Positions 33,130 through 48,420 of a DNA stretch of 64,000 nucleotides are shown here, piece after piece. Under the pieces are notes generated by a model. That model was not told where the DNA came from. It searched no databases and saw only the letters and a program-made list of their open reading frames with translations. Numbering within the stretch: the first letter of the stretch is position 1; every line of letters starts with the position of its first letter. Source of the DNA: Craterostigma plantagineum (Eukaryota; Streptophyta; Magnoliopsida; Lamiales; Linderniaceae); NCBI GenBank assembly GCA_027422505.1, contig JAPQWV010000005.1, forward strand, positions 15,211,001-15,275,000, written 5' to 3'. A program made the position numbers and the translations under genes.

Positions 33130-35601
33130 ATGGAGCGAGGACACGGAAAGGGAAAGGGAAAGGGGGTCCTGTCACGATTGGTAAGAAAACTGTCGTAAGT
33201 TCATTCGTATGTAGATAGATTGTCGAAAACGGATTTAATTAGGCTGAAAACGGGCGATCGGACGCGAAATAGGGCGAAAACGGCACGACCAAACCGAAAT
33301 TTCGGTCGGCCTAGTCGCGACCAAAACGTGATCGTTCAAGACATGACCGAAATCAGATTTCGGTCGCAACAGGCTCGACCGAAACAAGATTTCGGTCGTG
33401 TCTTGAACGACCGATCGGTCGCCGGGGTTCCGACCGAAATCAAGTTTCGGTCGGATGTGGCTCGACCGAAATCAACTTTCGGTCGGTTCCTCGCCGACCG
33501 AAACTTGATTTCGGTCATTCCACTGTTTGACCGAAATTTTTTTTTGGTCAAATTTTTTTTTTTTTAATAAATATGTAATTGCAGGCCAAGGGTGGGAAGT
33601 CCCTACTTGGAGGGAGCAGCAGACCGGCCCCGGAGGCGGAGGAGGGATCTGGAGAGCGTCATACGAGGGCGCGCGGCGTTGATGCATCCGTTCGTAGGCA
33701 ACGGGAGGAGGAGAGGCGGCAGCGAGCTCTTGATTCTCATTCCGTATATGCGGAATATGATCCGTATGCGGATGAGGAGGCGCCTGCGGATGAGGAGGTG
33801 CCCTACGATGCGGCGTCGTTTGAGTCATCCGACGACGATGCGATACCGGTCTCCGCAGGTAATTTCATTCTCCTTTATAAACTGTATTGCGATGTAGTGT
33901 CTTAATATAAGTAAAATAAGTAATATTTATTTTTGGGAAATTCTTAAAAAATAAAATAGGGAGCAAGCGCTCCAGGGTCGTAGATGACGATTCGTGGAGG
34001 GTGCAGGGGCCACAGCCAGGTGGTCCAGAAGACGGCGAGGTGATCCCTAGTTACTTGGGGCACATCGCCCCCCGCATCTGGATGGGTGAGGAGGATCGAC
34101 CCCTGCTGAAGTGCGAGCAGTGTGCGTCAGTTCTTCGGTCGCTTAAGCAGTGGTACTGCCAGTTCCCGCCGCAGACGGAGAGCGAGATCGATGGCACGGG
34201 GCTTAGCCACCTCACAGATGCCATGCTGGGTCACTTGGACCAGCCTCTTCTGAGCGCTTTTGTGGAGCGCTGGCACCCTGACACGAACACCTTCCACATG
34301 CCGTGGGGTGAGATGACGATCATGCTCCACGATGTCGAACAGATCCTGCGTATCCCGATCGAGGGGAGGACGGTATCGGGCACCCCGGACAGCGGCGACC
34401 AGCAGATCGCGGCGAGGGAGATTATGGGGGTTAACGCAGACGCGCTGCGGGGATTATGGAGAGGCGGTGCGGTCGCGACGAAAGACGTGATACAGAGGAT
34501 GCGGTCTGGAAATAGGCCGGCGGGGTTCCAGGCAATCGCCTGGCTGTGGATTCTGCTGGGGTCGACGCTGTTCGTCGACAAGAGCGGGAACCGGGTGAAG
34601 CCCGACATCATGCACGAGTTCTATCGGTCGCTGCCAGTTGCCAGCGCCACTCGTGGGGGTCGGCCGCTCTTGCTTACCTCTATCGCCAGCTTGGCCTCGC
34701 AAGCCGAGCGGATTCAAGGGGTTTAGCTGGGTGCCTGTCGTTATTACAGGCGTGGATCTACGAGTACTTCCCGTGCTTTCGCCCACACCGTCTACCCCAT
34801 CATGTGGAGGCCTGCGACGCACGATCACGCATGTGGTCCGTGTCTCAGTACGAGCGGACGGGCCATCGTTTGATTGAGATCCGCCGTCAGCTAGACATGA
34901 TGACTGCGAGCGAGGTATATTAAGTGATTATATTCTATATTCACGACGACTATGGCATCTCAAATTTGCAAACTGTTATTAGGTTGCTTGGTTGCCCTAC
35001 GGCCCCGATCCAGCGGCGCACCACATGAGGACTATTTTCGTAGGCTGGGTACGATATCGCGACATTGTTGAGCCCTACGTGCCCTCGAGAGTGTTGCGCC
35101 AGTTGGGTTACGTGCAGCACATCCCGCCGCCGATGAGTCCGCCACAGAAGGCGTACATGCCAGCAGACCCGAAATGGTATAAGGTGCACCATTCTGGCGA
35201 CGCAGCAGAATTTGCTTGGCGTCAGTTCCCGTACGCGTACATTCTCAATCTATCGTACATCAGCCGGGCGACTGCAGATTACCTTGGCGAGGCCGTCCAA
35301 GGGTACATGGACTGGTATGAGCGACATTCTCATCCTCGTCTGTTATCGTCGGAGTCGGGATCCTCTTCGGGCGGCATACTCCCGCGCAGCCACTCAGACT
35401 ACGTACGTCGCATTAAGTGATTCAGTCTTTGTATGTTTAATCAATTTTTATATGTATCAATTCTGTGTACAGTGGTACAGCTCGATGTATGCCTTGAGCA
35501 CCGAGATGCTATCTACGCTGCAGCTCCACGACGAGGAGCAGACGGAGCGCTACAGAGACAAGCTGGACGAAATGAACGACCGCTGGCGCAATGCTCCATG
35601 A
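33130..35601 (+). pseudogene. Plant mobile domain (PMD) protein gene, five exons, one frameshift
   Basis: Exons inferred from GT/AG sites and frame: 33130-33180, 33585-33858, 33960-34914, 34983-35402 and 35473-35601. Exon 1 codes for a Gly/Lys-rich start (MERGHGKGKGKG) and exon 2 for an acidic/Arg-rich region. Exons 3-4 carry the PMD (aminotransferase-like, PF10536): WYCQFPPQTESEIDGTGL, WHPDTNTFHMPWGEMTIML, DVEQILRIPIEGR, WGSAALAYLYRQL and WIYEYFPCFRPH, then LPYGPDPAAHH. Between FYRSLPVA and SWGSAALAY the frame shifts by one base (about 34640-34660), so the product is truncated unless this is an error. PMD proteins (MAIN/MAIL family in Arabidopsis) act in nuclear silencing, and many PMD genes ride on transposons. 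Confidence 0.85.
33293..33550. repeat. Hairpin array in intron 1 of the PMD gene
   Basis: Seven imperfect palindromes of the form GACCGAAAT-N5-ATTTCGGTC start at about 33293, 33345, 33377, 33432, 33464, 33496 and 33529. Neighbouring units are 32-33 bp apart in the regular part. Arms are conserved while the central bases and spacers vary. Confidence 0.88.
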
Positions 35602-35679
35602 TCTGCTTTTATTTGTCGTTGTCCTTAGTTTGTGTACCGAACACGTACTATTTTTATTTATATAAATAAAATAATGTAA

Positions 35680-36112
35680 TAGTATAAAATAATAACATAT
35701 AAAAAATAATAATATAAAAAAATACTAAAAATAAGAATAAAATAATACTAATAATATAAAATAATAATATAAAAAATACTAAAAAATAAGAATAAAATAA
35801 TACTAATAATATAAAATAATAACATATAAAAAAATACTAAAAATAAGAATAAAATAATACTAATAATATAAAATAATAACATATAAAAAATACTAAAAAT
35901 AAGAATAAAATAATACTAATAATATAAAATAATAATATATAAAAAATACTAAAAATAAGAATAAAATAATACTAATAATATAAAATAATAACATATAAAA
36001 AATACTAAAAATAAGAATAAAATAATACTAATAATATAAAATAATAATATATAAAAAATACTAAAAATAAGAATAAAATAATACTAATAATATAAAATAA
36101 TAACATATTATT
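35680..36112. repeat. 56-bp AT-rich tandem array between the two MULE genes
   Basis: About 7.5 copies of a unit containing AAAATACTAAAAATAAGAAT and AATACTAATAATATAAAA. It lies where the last exon(s) of the transposase would be expected. Confidence 0.9.
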
Positions 36113-36161
36113 AGAATATTATTAGATAAGGATAAGAGACACGTAATAATAAATAATTTAC

Positions 36162-37927
36162 CTTTCGGATGCGAATCAACTGGTTCTGAATCTGCTCGTG
36201 CACCTTCACCCATACGGTGTCAAGCGACCCAGTGGCCGAGTTCAGCCATCCTTTCAGCTCGCTATGAGCACTCTCCACACGACATGTAGTGGTGTTCCCG
36301 AAATGAAGCACATGGTTCGTCCAAGCTCTGGCGAACTTCTCCTTATGCACCAACCACGTCTGCTCAACATAAGTAACGATTTCTGAGTCTTGTAGCCAGC
36401 GCAGACGCATGTCATTCACTGCATTCTCATATTCGTCAATCGTCGGAGCTTCCACGACGGCTTTCCAGGACTTGTGCGTGAAGTGAGCTGCGGTCTTTTT
36501 GCTATTCCCCCCCAACCTATAAACTTTGTTCTCCACATCTTTATAAATATGTCACGTGCACAGCAGATGGTGAGAATGGGGAAATACCATATGGTACCGG
36601 TCGAACAAGGCCCAACTCACGATCAGTGACAATCGCCGACGGGTGGACAGCTGGCCCTAGAATATCCCTGATAGACTGCAACATCCACCGGTAACTGATC
36701 TCGGTCTCGTCCTCCATGACGGCAAACCCACACAGAAAGTTGTGATTACAGGGAGTCATCCCTATAATCTCAACAAGAGGCATCTTATATCTATTGGTCT
36801 TGTACGTCGAGTCAATCCCAATAAAATAAGGATACGTCCTCAGCAGTGCGAGTGACTCCGGGTGTGCGAGAAAGACATGTGTCAGCATATTAGTCTCCTC
36901 GTCTCTTCTATATTCAACAAAATATCCGGACTCTGTCGCCTGGTGCATCAACTGGCTCACCACGTCTCGACCCTCAGAATATTGCTTCTTCAAACGATCT
37001 CTGTAATTATAAATATGTCGGATCGTCGCGTTATCTACGCTGTGTCGAGCCCTCATCGCTGAGAGGATATGTGATGGTTTCGCTTGCGCAGCACTCATTT
37101 CCTCAACGACCTTCTTTGCCTGGCTGCTTAACCCACTCGTCTGGCGGTGTCCCTCGGGATAATGTATCAGAGGGTGATTGTGCGTGGATTTTTCAGGTGG
37201 GCCCGTACGAATGAACCATTCCTTAGTAGCTGGATCTTGCTGGGCTATGACTACAAACGGACACCTGCACTTGTTAGACTTCGACAGCCTCTCCAATTCA
37301 TCCTCCTTGCCTCTATAACGTTCTCCGCGAGAACATCTAATCAATTTTTTTGTTCCTAATTTCTTGTGCGACGAAATTATCACCTCGAAATCAAGACCAA
37401 TAGCGACGCCTTTTGCCCAGTTAATGGCTTCCACGTCGGTTGAAAATCGTCCTCCTTCGCGAAAATGCCGACTGTAGTTTATCCCGTCGCCCGTGGAATC
37501 CTCCGGGACACTCTCCAAGTCTGACAAAAAAAAAATTAATAACCGAAATCAAATTTCGGTCAACATAAGAGGCGACCGAAATGTGATTTCGGTCACCTCT
37601 GTCGTAGCCGAAGCCGGATTTCGGCCCCGACAGTCGTAGCCGAATCCAAATTTCGGCTACGACAGCCGCGGCCGAACTACAATTTCGGTCACCATCTTGG
37701 GCGACCGAAGATGATTTTCGGTCATCACAAGGGTTGACCGAAATTGTTGTTCGGTCACCCCTTGTGTTGACCGAAATTATGTTTCGGTCGGTGCGAAATT
37801 TTCGCTCGAAACCGACCGTTTTTCGAGAATTCACGTCTATAAAAACGAAATTTACGAGAATTTGATTACCATCCGCTCCAATAGACGCTTTCTTTTGACC
37901 TTTCCATTTTCCAAATAGACGATTCAT
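36162..37927 (-). pseudogene. MULE transposase (FAR1-type), frameshifted and C-terminally truncated
   Basis: Exon 1 runs from ATG 37927 to 37870 (MNRLFGKWKGQKK); intron 1 (37869-37521) ends TTTGTCAG; exon 2 runs 37520 to 36162, then a GTAAAT donor. Exon 2 holds a FAR1-like DNA-binding region (FEVIISSHKKLGTKKLI, CRCPFVVIAQQD, STHNHPL), then the catalytic core: first Asp in FIGIDSTYKTNRYKMPLVEI, second Asp in AIVTDRELGL, LLCTWHIYK in the next frame, and the Glu in NTTTCRVESAHSELK. A frameshift near 36600 separates the second Asp from the WHI motif. No following exon with the SWIM zinc finger is found; the 56-bp array lies there. It would cut and join the TIRs if complete. Confidence 0.87.
37541..37790. 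repeat. Hairpin array in intron 1 of the transposase
   Basis: Eight units start near 37541, 37574, 37606, 37638, 37670, 37703, 37736 and 37769, a 32-33 bp period. Arms are RNCCGAA and TTCGGYY, most often GACCGAAAT with ATTTCGGTC; two middle units are AGCCGAA...TTCGGCT variants with compensated arms. Confidence 0.88.
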
Positions 37928-38034
37928 TGCGATTTGAACGTTTTTTTTGTTTTGTTTGAGTCTGATTTGAATGTTTAATTGCTATATGAAAATTGTGGTC
38001 TGGAAAAGGACTTTAAATAGAAATTTAAATTCAA

Positions 38035-38109
38035 AAGGGCAAAATCGTCTTTTTTCAGCCCTTTAGGGGGCGGTGACTAGGAAAAAGGGGGCGGTGAATA
38101 GCAATTCAG
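38035..38109 (-). repeat. MULE right terminal inverted repeat
   Basis: Reverse complement begins CTGAATTGCTATTCACCGCC and matches the left TIR through GGGCTG-AAAAAAGACG. It is followed at once by the ATAAGTTAA duplication. Confidence 0.9.
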
Positions 38110-38118
38110 ATAAGTTAA

Positions 38119-38466
38119 TAGTAGGACCCTGTCAAAAATTGGTTATTGTGGGACAATATACAAATGCCTAATCGAGGGAGTTCTGTAGAAATATGACGTA
38201 AGTTTAACATAAATGATAAATGTAAGACGCCACGCATGACATGTGGCATGTGTCCTGAAATGCGTGTCTGATCGAAGACGATGAAATTAAAGACGGGGAA
38301 AAGGAGATGCAGCTATCCTCAGTTAAGCTAAGCTAATCCTCGGTTAATTCGTTTTCTTTCCCAAAGGCACTACGCTTTCCTCGTTCATCCGCTTCCCTGC
38401 TCTGAAACCCATAAGCGGCGTTGTTTCAGATTTTGATAAACATCGCCCGAAGTAAAGATCGTTGAG
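38119..38466 (+). promoter_or_regulatory. PP2A upstream region, shortened by the MULE insertion
   Basis: About 350 bp separate the MULE's right duplication from the PP2A ATG. No clear TATA box was found. A near-palindromic GACATGTGGCATGTGTC lies at 38239-38255, and a repeated CCTCAGTTAAG / CCTCGGTTAATTC pair at 38317-38350. Promoter role inferred from position only. Confidence 0.4.
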
Positions 38467-42220
<3,754 letters not shown>

Positions 42221-42976
42221 ACATTAGTCATTTTGTGGAACATATGTTATCTGAAAACATATGAACAGCTAACTGCTGCTGAGTTTGCTCTTTTACGGTT
42301 CTTACTGAAAGAGGAGTTTGAAGGTATCTCTCCCTTCTTTTTGTTAGTTGAGTTGGGTTATAAATGCTTTTATATGTATACGAAAAACTGAAAACCCGTC
42401 GTTCTCCTTTATCGATTGGTTTTAGGATAAAATTCTACGATCTATCGCAAGATCTAAGTAAGTGCGATCATTCCATGTTGCATGTAGTCAATTCGATCTC
42501 AACTTTTCTGGCCTTCCTCGATCTCAAATCACTGCATGATTTTTGCGGTCTTTTGTTCCATCTTTTGAGAGTACCGCCCTAACATCGGCTTCCTAATTCC
42601 TATTGTATGGTTTGAGCTTTTGGCTTTCGTTGGCGATCATTGTTCAGCGTCTTCTTAACACTCAAATACTAACAAGTGTACTAAATTATGCAAGTAGTAA
42701 AACGAATGTAAGGAAAACAATGGTAAAATCGTCCCTCAAGATGCTCGAGTTGTAACGCGTCTCCTTGGAATCTTCCTTCATGTTAATGACGAAGAAACGC
42801 CTTGGTAGACCTTGTAATCCGGGTTTCTAAGCTTTCTCTCGTCTTCTTGGCAACTAATTTGGCAAATTTTAGAAAAGATAAGCTCGCTTCACGGCTCAGT
42901 AGTCTTTTGCAGCCGTGAAGATTATGGGGCTCAATGTTTCACTCACATGAATCCATCACGGCCTCGTGCGTTATGG
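42221..42976. other. PP2A 3' region and intergenic DNA
   Basis: No further gene. The 3' UTR should lie in the first few hundred bases; no poly(A) signal stands out. Confidence 0.4.
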
Positions 42977-42984
42977 TTCACGAC

Positions 42985-43244
42985 CAGGGGCGGACCCAGC
43001 CTTTAAGGCTTGGGGGGTCAAAAACTTTTTATCCCAGCCCAAATATTCAGCATATGTGAAAAATAAAATAAGAAGCTGTAAAGGATTCGAACTCGGGTCA
43101 ATAATACCTATAACCTTCACTACAAGTATAAGAACCACTAGGCTAAGGACGATTTTTATCAATTATTATGCATATATGGTACTTGATGTACTGGCGGCCG
43201 GGGGGTCAACTGACCCTCCAAGGCTATACGTGGGTCCGCCCCTG
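42985..43244. mobile_element. hAT-type MITE, 260 bp
   Basis: Ends are CAGGGGCGGACCCA and TGGGTCCGCCCCTG, a perfect 14-bp terminal inverted repeat starting CAGGGGCGG as in common plant hAT MITEs. The 8-bp duplication TTCACGAC is at 42977-42984 and 43245-43252. It has no coding capacity and would depend on a hAT transposase elsewhere. Confidence 0.93.
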
Positions 43245-43252
43245 TTCACGAC

Positions 43253-44590
43253 TGTTAAGTCCAGGAGGTTGGTTGTCACAGCCACGAAGATTTTGTAGGT
43301 GATCGAAAACGTTGGCTGGCCCTGTAGTTCCCGTCGAGACTTCTCGTTTTTCGGTTTTTTTCACCTTGATACATATAAAACACGAAAAGTAACTTAAACG
43401 ATAGATATTCAAGGTTTAGGTTTGGTAAACATCGAATATTGCAAGTTAACGGATATAACCACTATGTAAAATTCTAACTTGTCACTCTTCATTCTTCTAT
43501 CCATCGGAAATGCAACTATGCTTATCTTCATATGTGATAAATTTCAACAATTAACTTTCTCAACATTAAGAGATTTTTATCAAGGTATTTCCGGCGCAAA
43601 AAATAATCGCAACGATGCTGAATCTTCGATAGCGACGACCCTTTCCGTCACAAATGGCGATTTGCAACCATTCGGCCGTCGAATTTTATATATTTGTTGC
43701 AATGAATTAAACCAACATTACATGGGACCTTGACAAATATCTATAACAAGAAACTATTTCTTGTGGGTGCAATTCAATTTAATGTTTTCTACACTCAAAT
43801 CCTGATATCGTCAAAGATAAGTAGACACCAAAATAACTTGTTTTATGTAATGACAACGATAAGTCATTATATTGGCATTAAACTACTTTTGATTAAAGCG
43901 GCACGAAACTGGCCTAAGTCAAATTTGGAGAGTCATAGCTAATACATGATCAGGAAACAGCTGCAAATCTGAGACAGAAAATTATATATTCCGTTTATTT
44001 ACTTATCTCAATCAATTTCGAATACATTTTTTTTTATATAATTATAGAAATGTAGATATTCTCATATGATGCCACGTGTCCCTTATAACTTAAATAATAA
44101 ATTAAATAACAAAAAAACCCGAAAAAATCACACTACTACATAATTCCACAATAACTTCAAACTATAAACATAAATGTAATAATTTTATTAACATATAATA
44201 ATTACATATAGTTAATATTGTGCATTGCGCATGTTAAAAACTGTTGTATATATATGTGCGTGTACTCGTTAAATTTACGAGAAAGTACTTGTTAAAAAAT
44301 CATAAATTTTGTCTAGCATTTTGCAGTAAAGATGGAGTGAGTCGGCTAATAATAATCACCGAATGAATAGGCAAGCTGTTCAAATATATATTACAAAGAA
44401 ACATTTAGGTACTTAATCATCCATGCTAAAAGCTACAAGCTAACCATCACACCTTCAATAGCTTCAAACAATAAGTCATCGACCTTGAGACGTTTTCCAC
44501 TCATCTCCCCACTTACACTCAACGAATCCTTTAACAATTTCCTTCAAACAACTCATAGCACATCACTTTCATTCCAAAAGAAAACCCTAA
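43253..44590. other. Intergenic DNA upstream of the LTP gene
   Basis: AT-rich and without a supported gene. A CCACGTGTCC word (ACGT core, G-box/ABRE-like) lies at about 44073-44082, some 600 bp before the LTP start, and could bind bZIP factors (inference). Confidence 0.4.
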
Positions 44591-44597
44591 ATAAAAA

Positions 44598-44612
44598 ATG
44601 CCTATAAATAAT
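44598..44612 (+). promoter_or_regulatory. LTP TATA box
   Basis: CCTATAAATAATCC lies about 80 bp upstream of the ATG at 44684, with a typical plant spacing that leaves a leader of about 50 nt. Confidence 0.7.
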
Positions 44613-44683
44613 CCTACATTCAAAGCTAAATTCACCACATCTCATCAATCTAGTAATCTTCTCCATACCCGGCCTCTATAGTA

Positions 44684-45152
44684 ATGGCGTTTTCGAGCCC
44701 AGTAATTCGCTTAACAGCCTTAGTTATCGCAACCCTTTTCTTGCTCAAAACCGCCCATGCAATAACATGCAGTGACGTCATCAGAGATTTGCGGCCATGC
44801 ATTAGCTATCTAAGAAGTGGGAGTGGAAAGCCGCCGGCGCCTTGCTGTGCTGGCGCGTCGACTTTGGCTTCGAGCACCCAAACCACAGCTGATAAGCAAA
44901 CTGCTTGTCAGTGCATTAAGAGTACGGCGAGTAGTGCGAATCTGAACGCTGCGCTCGCCAAGGCACTTCCTTCTAACTGTGGGATCTCTTTGCCTTTCGA
45001 AGTCTCTCCTACTACGGATTGCTCCAAGTAAGATTCGTTTGTGCTTTTTTTTCCGTTGATTGATATTTATTTTTCTCCTTTTGAATTTCTTGGGCGTTGA
45101 TTATGTATCAAATCTAATTAATGGTTTTGTTTTTCTTTGCAGGATTAGCTAA
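44684..45152 (+). CDS. Non-specific lipid transfer protein, type 1
   Basis: Exon 1 runs 44684-45027 and exon 2 45143-45152 (AA|G ATT AGC TAA), giving 117 residues. The first ~26 residues form a signal peptide with hydrophobic core LTALVIATLFLLKTAHA. The mature part has the eight-cysteine pattern C-X9-C-X14-CC-X19-CXC-X21-C-X13-C of type-1 nsLTPs, which fold into a four-helix, four-disulfide cavity binding fatty acids or phospholipids and are secreted to the cell wall for cuticle and defence roles. An intron a few codons before the stop is usual for this family. A TATA box lies 80 bp upstream. It appears intact. Confidence 0.95.
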
Positions 45153-48100
45153 GTTTGGATGATTTAATGTTCCCATATATATAATGGTCGTATGTAGTAG
45201 CATTATCTTCGGCTTCTGCTGTGGTACTGTTTCTGAGTGTGGAATGAAAAGTGTATTTTTCTCCTTTTTTCTGGAGAAAAGATGCTTTGCTTATTGTTAT
45301 CTTATTAATGTCGTTGTGTATTGTGCTGTAGAGGCTTGAGAGTCATATGTTTGTGTATTCAGTTTTAGAATAAGAAAGGCTAGTCTTTCTTAACCATCTG
45401 AGATTGGGTTTTTTATTATGACATATCTATCAGAGAACGTTTGATACAAAAAATAAGGGAAAGAAAATACATAAAACCTCTTGCAAGCCATGTCGACGAT
45501 ATATTCACGGTATTTCGGTTTGAAAAACCTATGCGATAAATTCATAAATTTCCGACGAAAATTAGGTCGAAACTATTATTGGTGGAGCTCTCTTCGGTTT
45601 TCCGACGGGGTCTTTTTCCGTCTATAACATTATTTTTGTCAATTCGCCACTCCTTGTAAACATTGTTCGGCACTTAAAACATGTTCTTGGCAATTTGGTA
45701 ACTTGTTCCCTCCCATTCTTACATAATTCTAGCTTAGCCCTTCAAGGAAAAAGGCATAACTGCAGACCATATGTTCAATAAACCTCGAAATTAGTTTGAA
45801 TCTTCGTATACATTCCTCGACATGCACCAATTCTTGCCTCAGTTGTATAAATTCATTCATCTTTTTGCACACAAACAATGACAAGTAATTTTCCCCAAAT
45901 ATTTTCTTTGGATGTCTCTCATCTCATCGTGTACGGATCCTCCACATTTCTTGTCATATACCACCTATGTTCCCATGATAAGTTAGGATTTTACGTACAT
46001 AATTTACCCATAAAACTTGTATTATTTGATCGTTAGACATATAAATACCCTTGAATTCCTATACTTTATGCTATTTATCATTTTTGTAGGTACAAGGTAA
46101 AAAGAACCGAAAAAGACAAGTTCCGGACATGAAAATGTGAAACCGCCCAAGTGCACAAAACTCACGATCGTGGATCGTTAATTTATTTCATTATGTTTAT
46201 TACTTGCTATTGATTACTTGTCTTCTTTGCTACTTCTCTAAATCAGCTTTCAAAAATCATAAAAACAACTTTAGTCTAGGTTAGAATTAGAATAATCTTA
46301 AAATTAATCGAGCTGTCTTTGTGAATCGATACTCGAACTTTGTCCGTCTTACTACCTGCACGGCCTAGTACACTTGCTAATATTCGAGCGTGTCACCCAT
46401 GTCCTCCTAGCTTGCTTAAAAGAGGTATAAGTCACTTTGCCTGATTACTCGAATATAGTGGAACATAGTCTAAAGGACGTGAATTTAGTTTTCTGAATCT
46501 TTCCACCAACTGGAAACCCATGGCTTCTCGGAACTCGTGTCTCCAGCGGACATGCGTATCCATGAAATTTTACGGGATTTCCTTTTTCATCATTTCTCAG
46601 ATTAGAAAAATGATAATTAAGGGATGATAAACACTAAGCCATCGAAGCTTGAAAGGATTAGCGTTTGCCGATCTCCCGGTTTAAGCAAACCTTGCCTTTG
46701 ATGGGAAAAGAAACGCCAAACGATAATCTGTCACACCATAATAAGAACAATAGAATAAACTTTTCCCACTCACAAGAATCTGAAATAGCAATACTTGGTA
46801 AATAGCAAAGTACTGATATCAATCACACAAGAGACACCGATTTTAACGTGGAAAATCCCTCAAATCAAATGCAAAAATCACGGCTCTTTCCGACCAACAA
46901 AGCAAGCTCCACTATTATCAATACAGAGAGTTACAATTGTTGGGTTTTTTGAGCCTAATGGGCCATTGGGCCCAAATTGGGTAATTAACTCAGTAATAAA
47001 TTTAGTCCTGGTTTTAATTAAATCGAGAAGCCATCGGATGTCGAAACGAGAAATCGTTTAAAGATTATGAATCTACGTTTCACGTGTAATCAACGAATAT
47101 TAATACGCTCAAAATCAATATCGGGTGAATGAGAAATTAATTTTCGAAGTTGGCCCAATAACCGTTAAAATGGTTGATAGTGTTTATGTGGGGGGATTAA
47201 GTGTCCCACATTCTACTAGTTTCTCACCCACTGCACCTGCGTTTGAAAACACTCCATCTTCCGACTATCTACCGCCGAAGTTTATCTATTGTCAAAGCTT
47301 TCTCTGCCGCCGACCAGACGCAACGGAAGAAACAACAACAATCAAGTGCTAAGACAAGCAGAACTCAACGAATCAACCCCAATGCTACAAGCTTTAACAT
47401 GATCGAAAACACCCTCACAAAGAACAGCATTGTACGAGCCCAATATCGCAAGCCTCGGACAACGAAATCAAATTTAATCTGTGGATTTGAAGAACCAGGA
47501 GTTATGAACCTTCTGAACAAATTTCAGTCCGATCCGATTGTGGACGAATCCGCAATGACTAGATCTTGCGGAAATAGTGACGAGATTGCTTTTCTTTTGT
47601 TTGATCTCTTTGAATTTTATTGATTCTCTCTCTTTAACCTCTCCAAGCCATCAATAATGATCTCACTACTTATATTTATAAGTAGACAAGCTGTCTTTAT
47701 GTTTTTGGGCCTTTCTCCACATAGGACGGGAAGCCAACCCAACAGCCTTAGCTATGCTTTTCACTAGACCTCCACGCCATCTCTCAGTGTATTGAGGATC
47801 AAATGGTCTCGGAGGATGGCTAGCGATGCAACGTCCTTTGTCTTTTCTTTCTCAGGGAAAACGATTTCACGTTAGAGAGTGTATAACGGCTCGTACTTGT
47901 TTGATTGCTTTTCATGTGTCCGATACTTAGTGTGGGATTGCCCTTGTGGTGCTTGAAATATCCCCGTGGAGCCCGTTTGGACAAAGTTCACCAACTTTAA
48001 GCGTAAAAAATGAGTCGAGTTCAACTCTTTTACACCACTAATGTAAATGATCAAAATAAGTTTCTTTCGTAATTGTGATAATTATATATTCAAATATATT

Positions 48101-48420
48101 ACATCATAACAAATCTTCTTCTAACTAAAGAAAGAACCCTGAACAAACGTATAATTGACGTTAGGTTCATTTAATAGACCTAAACAATTAAAAGTTATGC
48201 CCTAGAAATGTTTGCCATAAATGTCGTACATATAAATAGCTTATTACAAGCTTCCACTCAAAGAAAAGCTTCCTTCACACTTCCTGTCCTATCTACCCCT
48301 TTACACAATTGAGTTTGTTAGTTATAAGTCATAACCACATAACATGGGAAGTAAATAAAACCACCACCTTTTATCAATCAAACCTCCCAGTCCCAAAGAA
48401 AACCATCTTCCCCATTAATA
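45153..48420. other. Intergenic DNA with possible retroelement remnants
   Basis: No gene is supported. 46200-46400 resembles untranslated DNA near plant retroelement LTRs, and 46740-47220 contains TTTAACGTGGAAAA and GTGTCCCACATTCTAC, words common in copia-type LTRs. Ends and target duplications were not found, so the origin stays uncertain. Confidence 0.35.

Larger units (their letters stand above)
32920..38109. mobile_element. MULE carrying a PMD gene and a transposase
   Basis: 5190 bp bounded by TIRs and by the 9-bp duplication ATAAGTTAA at 32911-32919 and 38110-38118, the length expected for Mutator-like elements. It holds two converging genes, a plant mobile domain protein on + and a MULE transposase on -, separated by a 56-bp tandem array. 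Both genes carry frameshifts, and the transposase lacks its C-terminal part, so it is probably not autonomous now. The perfect duplication indicates no later rearrangement of its ends. Confidence 0.92.

Noticed and set aside
33293..33550. CRISPR-like geometry of the hairpin array
   Set aside because: Eukaryotic intron, variable repeat cores, no cas genes; reported as a hairpin array instead.
34127..34828. Minus-strand frames opposite the PMD exon
   Set aside because: GC-rich exon shadows; codons and motifs support the + strand.
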